Shown here: positions 5,489 to 7,072 of the stretch, one piece after another
Position numbering within the stretch: position 1 is the first letter of the stretch
Layout: each line of letters begins with the position of its first letter
The notes under the pieces: generated by a model
Databases searched by the model: none
Told to the model about the DNA's origin: nothing
Seen by the model: only the letters and a program-made list of their open reading frames with translations
Made by a program: the position numbers and the translations under genes
Assembly: GCA_021162325.1 (NCBI GenBank)
Contig: JAGGYV010000363.1
Location: 1-7,072 of the forward strand
Direction: 5' to 3'
DNA: 7,072 nt
DNA from: Desulfobacteraceae bacterium
Lineage (GTDB): Bacteria; Desulfobacterota; Desulfobacteria; Desulfobacterales; Desulfosalsimonadaceae

Positions 5489-6664
5489 TTAATATGCTTT
5501 CTGAATAAATGGTAACAAGTCTTCTTCATCCATTTCCCGCGGGTTATAAAAAGATGTGCCGTCATTTATGGCACCTTCGGCGATGGCTTCAAGGCCGTCT
5601 TCAGGAACGCCCACATCTCTTAATCGTAAAGGTAAAGCGTCCAAATCATTTAATTGTTTTGAGAGCTTTCTGACGGCGGCAATCGCAAGCCTTGCCGCTT
5701 CCTCTTCAGATAATCCGGATATGTCCTCTCCCATAATCGGGGCCAGACGGGCCAGCTTCTCCTTAATTTCTTCAAAATTATATTCCATGCCAAACGGAAG
5801 AAATATTCCATTTGCTACGCCGTGGGGCACCCGATAAAGTCCGCCGGTGGCATGGGCCATTCCATGAACACAGCCGACCATGGAATGTGTAAAGGAAATG
5901 CCGGCCATTGTTGATGCAATCTGCATGGCTCCCCGGGCTTCGACATCTTCTCCGTTTTTAGTGGCGGTAACTATATTTTTCATGATCAGTTCAATGGCAC
6001 CGACCGCAAATGCATCAGAGATAGGGGCCGCCTGAGTGCCGACGTATGCCTCAATCGCATGTGTTAACGCATCCATTCCAGTGGCCGCAGTCATTTTAAA
6101 GGGAAGTGAAATTGTCATTTGCGGATCCAGCACCGCCAGATTCGGGAGCAGAAATTTATCTGCAAAGGCCAGTTTTTCTTTGTTTTCTTCATCATAAATG
6201 ACGGCAATCATCGTTACTTCACTGCCCGTCCCGGCGGTCGTGGGAATCACCACGTGGGGTTTGAGGGGCCGTGTCAGGGTATGGGCGCCTGAGTAGTCAT
6301 CCACCAGATTACCGCCTTCGGAGAACAGGATGTTTGCGGCCTTTGCGGTATCAATCACGCTGCCGCCGCCAATGGATATGATTCCTTCGGCGCCGGACGC
6401 TTTTATTTGGTCCGCACACGTTTGAACATCATTAAGACGGGCATCCTGAGCAACATCAAGATATTTACCGGTGACTTCAAAGCCTGCCTCAGCAAGACCG
6501 CCTGCAACTTTGTCGACCAAGCCCAGATCATTGATGATATGATCGGATACAATGAAATATTTTTTAATTCCGATAATATCGAGTTCGGGTTTTAAATCAG
6601 TGGCAACACCGTCTTCGTATACAACTTTGGTGGGATTATAAAATTCAAAAAATTCAGGCAACAT
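5489..6664 (-). CDS. Iron-containing (group III) alcohol dehydrogenase
   Basis: A 391-residue NAD(P)-dependent enzyme that interconverts an alcohol and an aldehyde; cytoplasmic, of full family length. The N-terminal Rossmann-like domain has GGGSVID (99-105) and PTTAGTGSE (141-149), both nucleotide-binding hallmarks. The helical metal domain shows all four Fe2+ ligands by comparison with FucO: D198 and H202 in GMDALTHAIEAY, H267 in CVHGMAH and H281 in RVPHG, 14 residues apart; H271 matches the nearby conserved His. Nothing essential appears missing. AAGGAG lies 7 nt before ATG 6664. It is the first gene of the probable operon with SCP2 and the aldehyde:ferredoxin oxidoreductase, and should supply or consume the aldehyde used by the latter. 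Sequence does not fix chain length, cofactor (NAD or NADP) or direction. Confidence 0.95.
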   Translation of the reverse strand: MLPEFFEFYNPTKVVYEDGVATDLKPELDIIGIKKYFIVSDHIINDLGLVDKVAGGLAEAGFEVTGKYLDVAQDARLNDVQTCADQIKASGAEGIISIGGGSVIDTAKAANILFSEGGNLVDDYSGAHTLTRPLKPHVVIPTTAGTGSEVTMIAVIYDEENKEKLAFADKFLLPNLAVLDPQMTISLPFKMTAATGMDALTHAIEAYVGTQAAPISDAFAVGAIELIMKNIVTATKNGEDVEARGAMQIASTMAGISFTHSMVGCVHGMAHATGGLYRVPHGVANGIFLPFGMEYNFEEIKEKLARLAPIMGEDISGLSEEEAARLAIAAVRKLSKQLNDLDALPLRLRDVGVPEDGLEAIAEGAINDGTSFYNPREMDEEDLLPFIQKAY

Positions 6665-6718
6665 GGGAAAACTCCTTGCTTGGGGTTAAAAAATTAAGTC
6701 GGCCAACTAGATTAGTTT

Positions 6719-6747
6719 TTGTTAGCACATGTTATTGATGTCGTCAA
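6719..6747 (-). promoter_or_regulatory. Weak sigma-70 promoter candidate for the dehydrogenase operon
   Basis: TTGACG (6747-6742) matches five of six -35 bases; 17 bp downstream is TAACAA (6724-6719), only three of six for -10. The position, about 50 nt before the dehydrogenase ATG, is reasonable, but the surrounding DNA is so AT-rich that other -10-like sequences occur. Confidence 0.3.
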
Positions 6748-6796
6748 TTAAATAAATTAAATTAGCTTTATCTATTTAAAATTACAAAGAATATAA

Positions 6797-6857
6797 TCAT
6801 TTTTAAAAATGAATAAACATGGTTTTTTACTACATGCCATGTTTATCGAATTCATTA
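6797..6857. repeat. Palindrome and hairpin pair upstream of the alcohol dehydrogenase
   Basis: Two adjacent symmetries sit 133-193 nt before the dehydrogenase start. TCATTTTTAAAAATGA (6797-6812) is a perfect 16-bp palindrome. Touching it, ATAAACATGG (6813-6822) pairs perfectly with CCATGTTTAT (6837-6846) across 14 nt, and AATGAA (6808-6813) can extend the stem with TTCATT (6851-6856) around a small bulge. On the minus strand the hairpin is followed by TCATTTTT, so it might be a weak terminator for a gene to the right, or a regulatory site for the dehydrogenase operon. Confidence 0.5.
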
Positions 6858-6941
6858 AAAAGCTTGAAAAAATGATTTCCTTAATTTAAATATTGATAAC
6901 TTAATTTTTTTAGCAATGGTAGGTGCCAAAAATTTATCATT

Positions 6942-7066
6942 GACGGCTTCGTAAAAAGTCCAAATTCTGTGTTGCGCTGCATTCTTCGTTTCTTCAAAGT
7001 ACGCTAAGTACGAATCATCACTCAGGATTTGCGCGCCTTGAATTTGAACTTTTATACTTTGCCGTC
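6942..7066. repeat. Dispersed MITE/REP-like palindromic element
   Basis: A 125-bp non-coding element bounded by terminal inverted repeats of 26-27 bp: GACGGCTTCGTAAAAAGT... (6942-6967) and its counterpart ending ...TACTTTGCCGTC (7040-7066), sharing GACGGC, GTA, AAAGT and CAAATTC. The interior continues the imperfect symmetry (TTGCGC near 6973, GCGCGCC near 7031) and has a central direct repeat AAGTACG-CT-AAGTACG (6997-7012). I see no ORF, no transposase and no clear target duplication. From memory, ends reading GACTTTTTACGAAGCCGTC recur between genes in Desulfobacterota genomes; I could not confirm this here. Confidence 0.75.
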
Positions 7067-7072
7067 GGAATC

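Noticed and set aside
6913..6929. Sigma-54-like TTGGCAC...TTGC on the minus strand upstream of the dehydrogenase
   Set aside because: The GG-to-GC distance is 11 nt instead of the strict 10, and it is about 250 nt from the gene; sigma-54 tolerates spacing changes poorly.
1..7072. CRISPR array, tRNA, rRNA, riboswitch or prophage genes
   Set aside because: I saw no regularly spaced repeats, cloverleaf, conserved rRNA segment, known aptamer core or phage-type gene.

Overview
The window comes from a Gram-negative, strictly anaerobic bacterium, most likely a sulfate-reducing or related Desulfobacterota (Desulfobacterales-like). This is an inference. It rests on a tungsten/molybdenum aldehyde:ferredoxin oxidoreductase beside an iron-dependent alcohol dehydrogenase, on an outer-membrane lipid A deacylase (so there is an LPS outer membrane), on AT-rich intergenic DNA, and on a dispersed palindromic repeat at the right end whose terminal sequence I associate with that group. 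Every convincing gene lies on the minus strand, so the transcription order runs from high to low coordinates.

Region A (about 5029-7072) starts with a 125-bp MITE-like palindromic repeat at the right edge (6942-7066). An AT-rich, gene-free stretch follows (6665-6941) that holds a hairpin/palindrome pair and a weak promoter candidate; I see no gene anywhere from 6665 to 7072. Next come a group III iron-containing alcohol dehydrogenase (5489-6664) and, 22 nt downstream, an SCP2-type lipid-binding protein (5029-5466).

Region B (2921-5028) opens with a long imperfect inverted repeat (4911-5006) that fills most of the gap before the aldehyde:ferredoxin oxidoreductase (2998-4875). That gene ends at a clear Rho-independent terminator (2921-2955). 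The three genes of A and B look like one metabolic unit: alcohol to aldehyde with NAD(H), aldehyde to acid with ferredoxin (or the reverse), and a small carrier-like protein for a hydrophobic intermediate.

Region C (1929-2918) is a two-gene regulatory unit: a TetR-family regulator with a probable TTG start and an A12/A8 tract just after it, then a DUF4404-like protein whose ATG directly abuts the TetR stop codon. A promoter candidate with a 14-bp inverted repeat over the predicted transcription start suggests autoregulation.

Region D (1-1811) holds a well-placed 14-codon upstream ORF, an AI-2E/PerM-family membrane protein, and an LpxR-family lipid A deacylase that overlaps the permease by ATGA and runs off the left edge. 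The most useful corrections here are three start sites (TetR, oxidoreductase, permease), the unlisted partial lpxR gene, and two different repeat elements.
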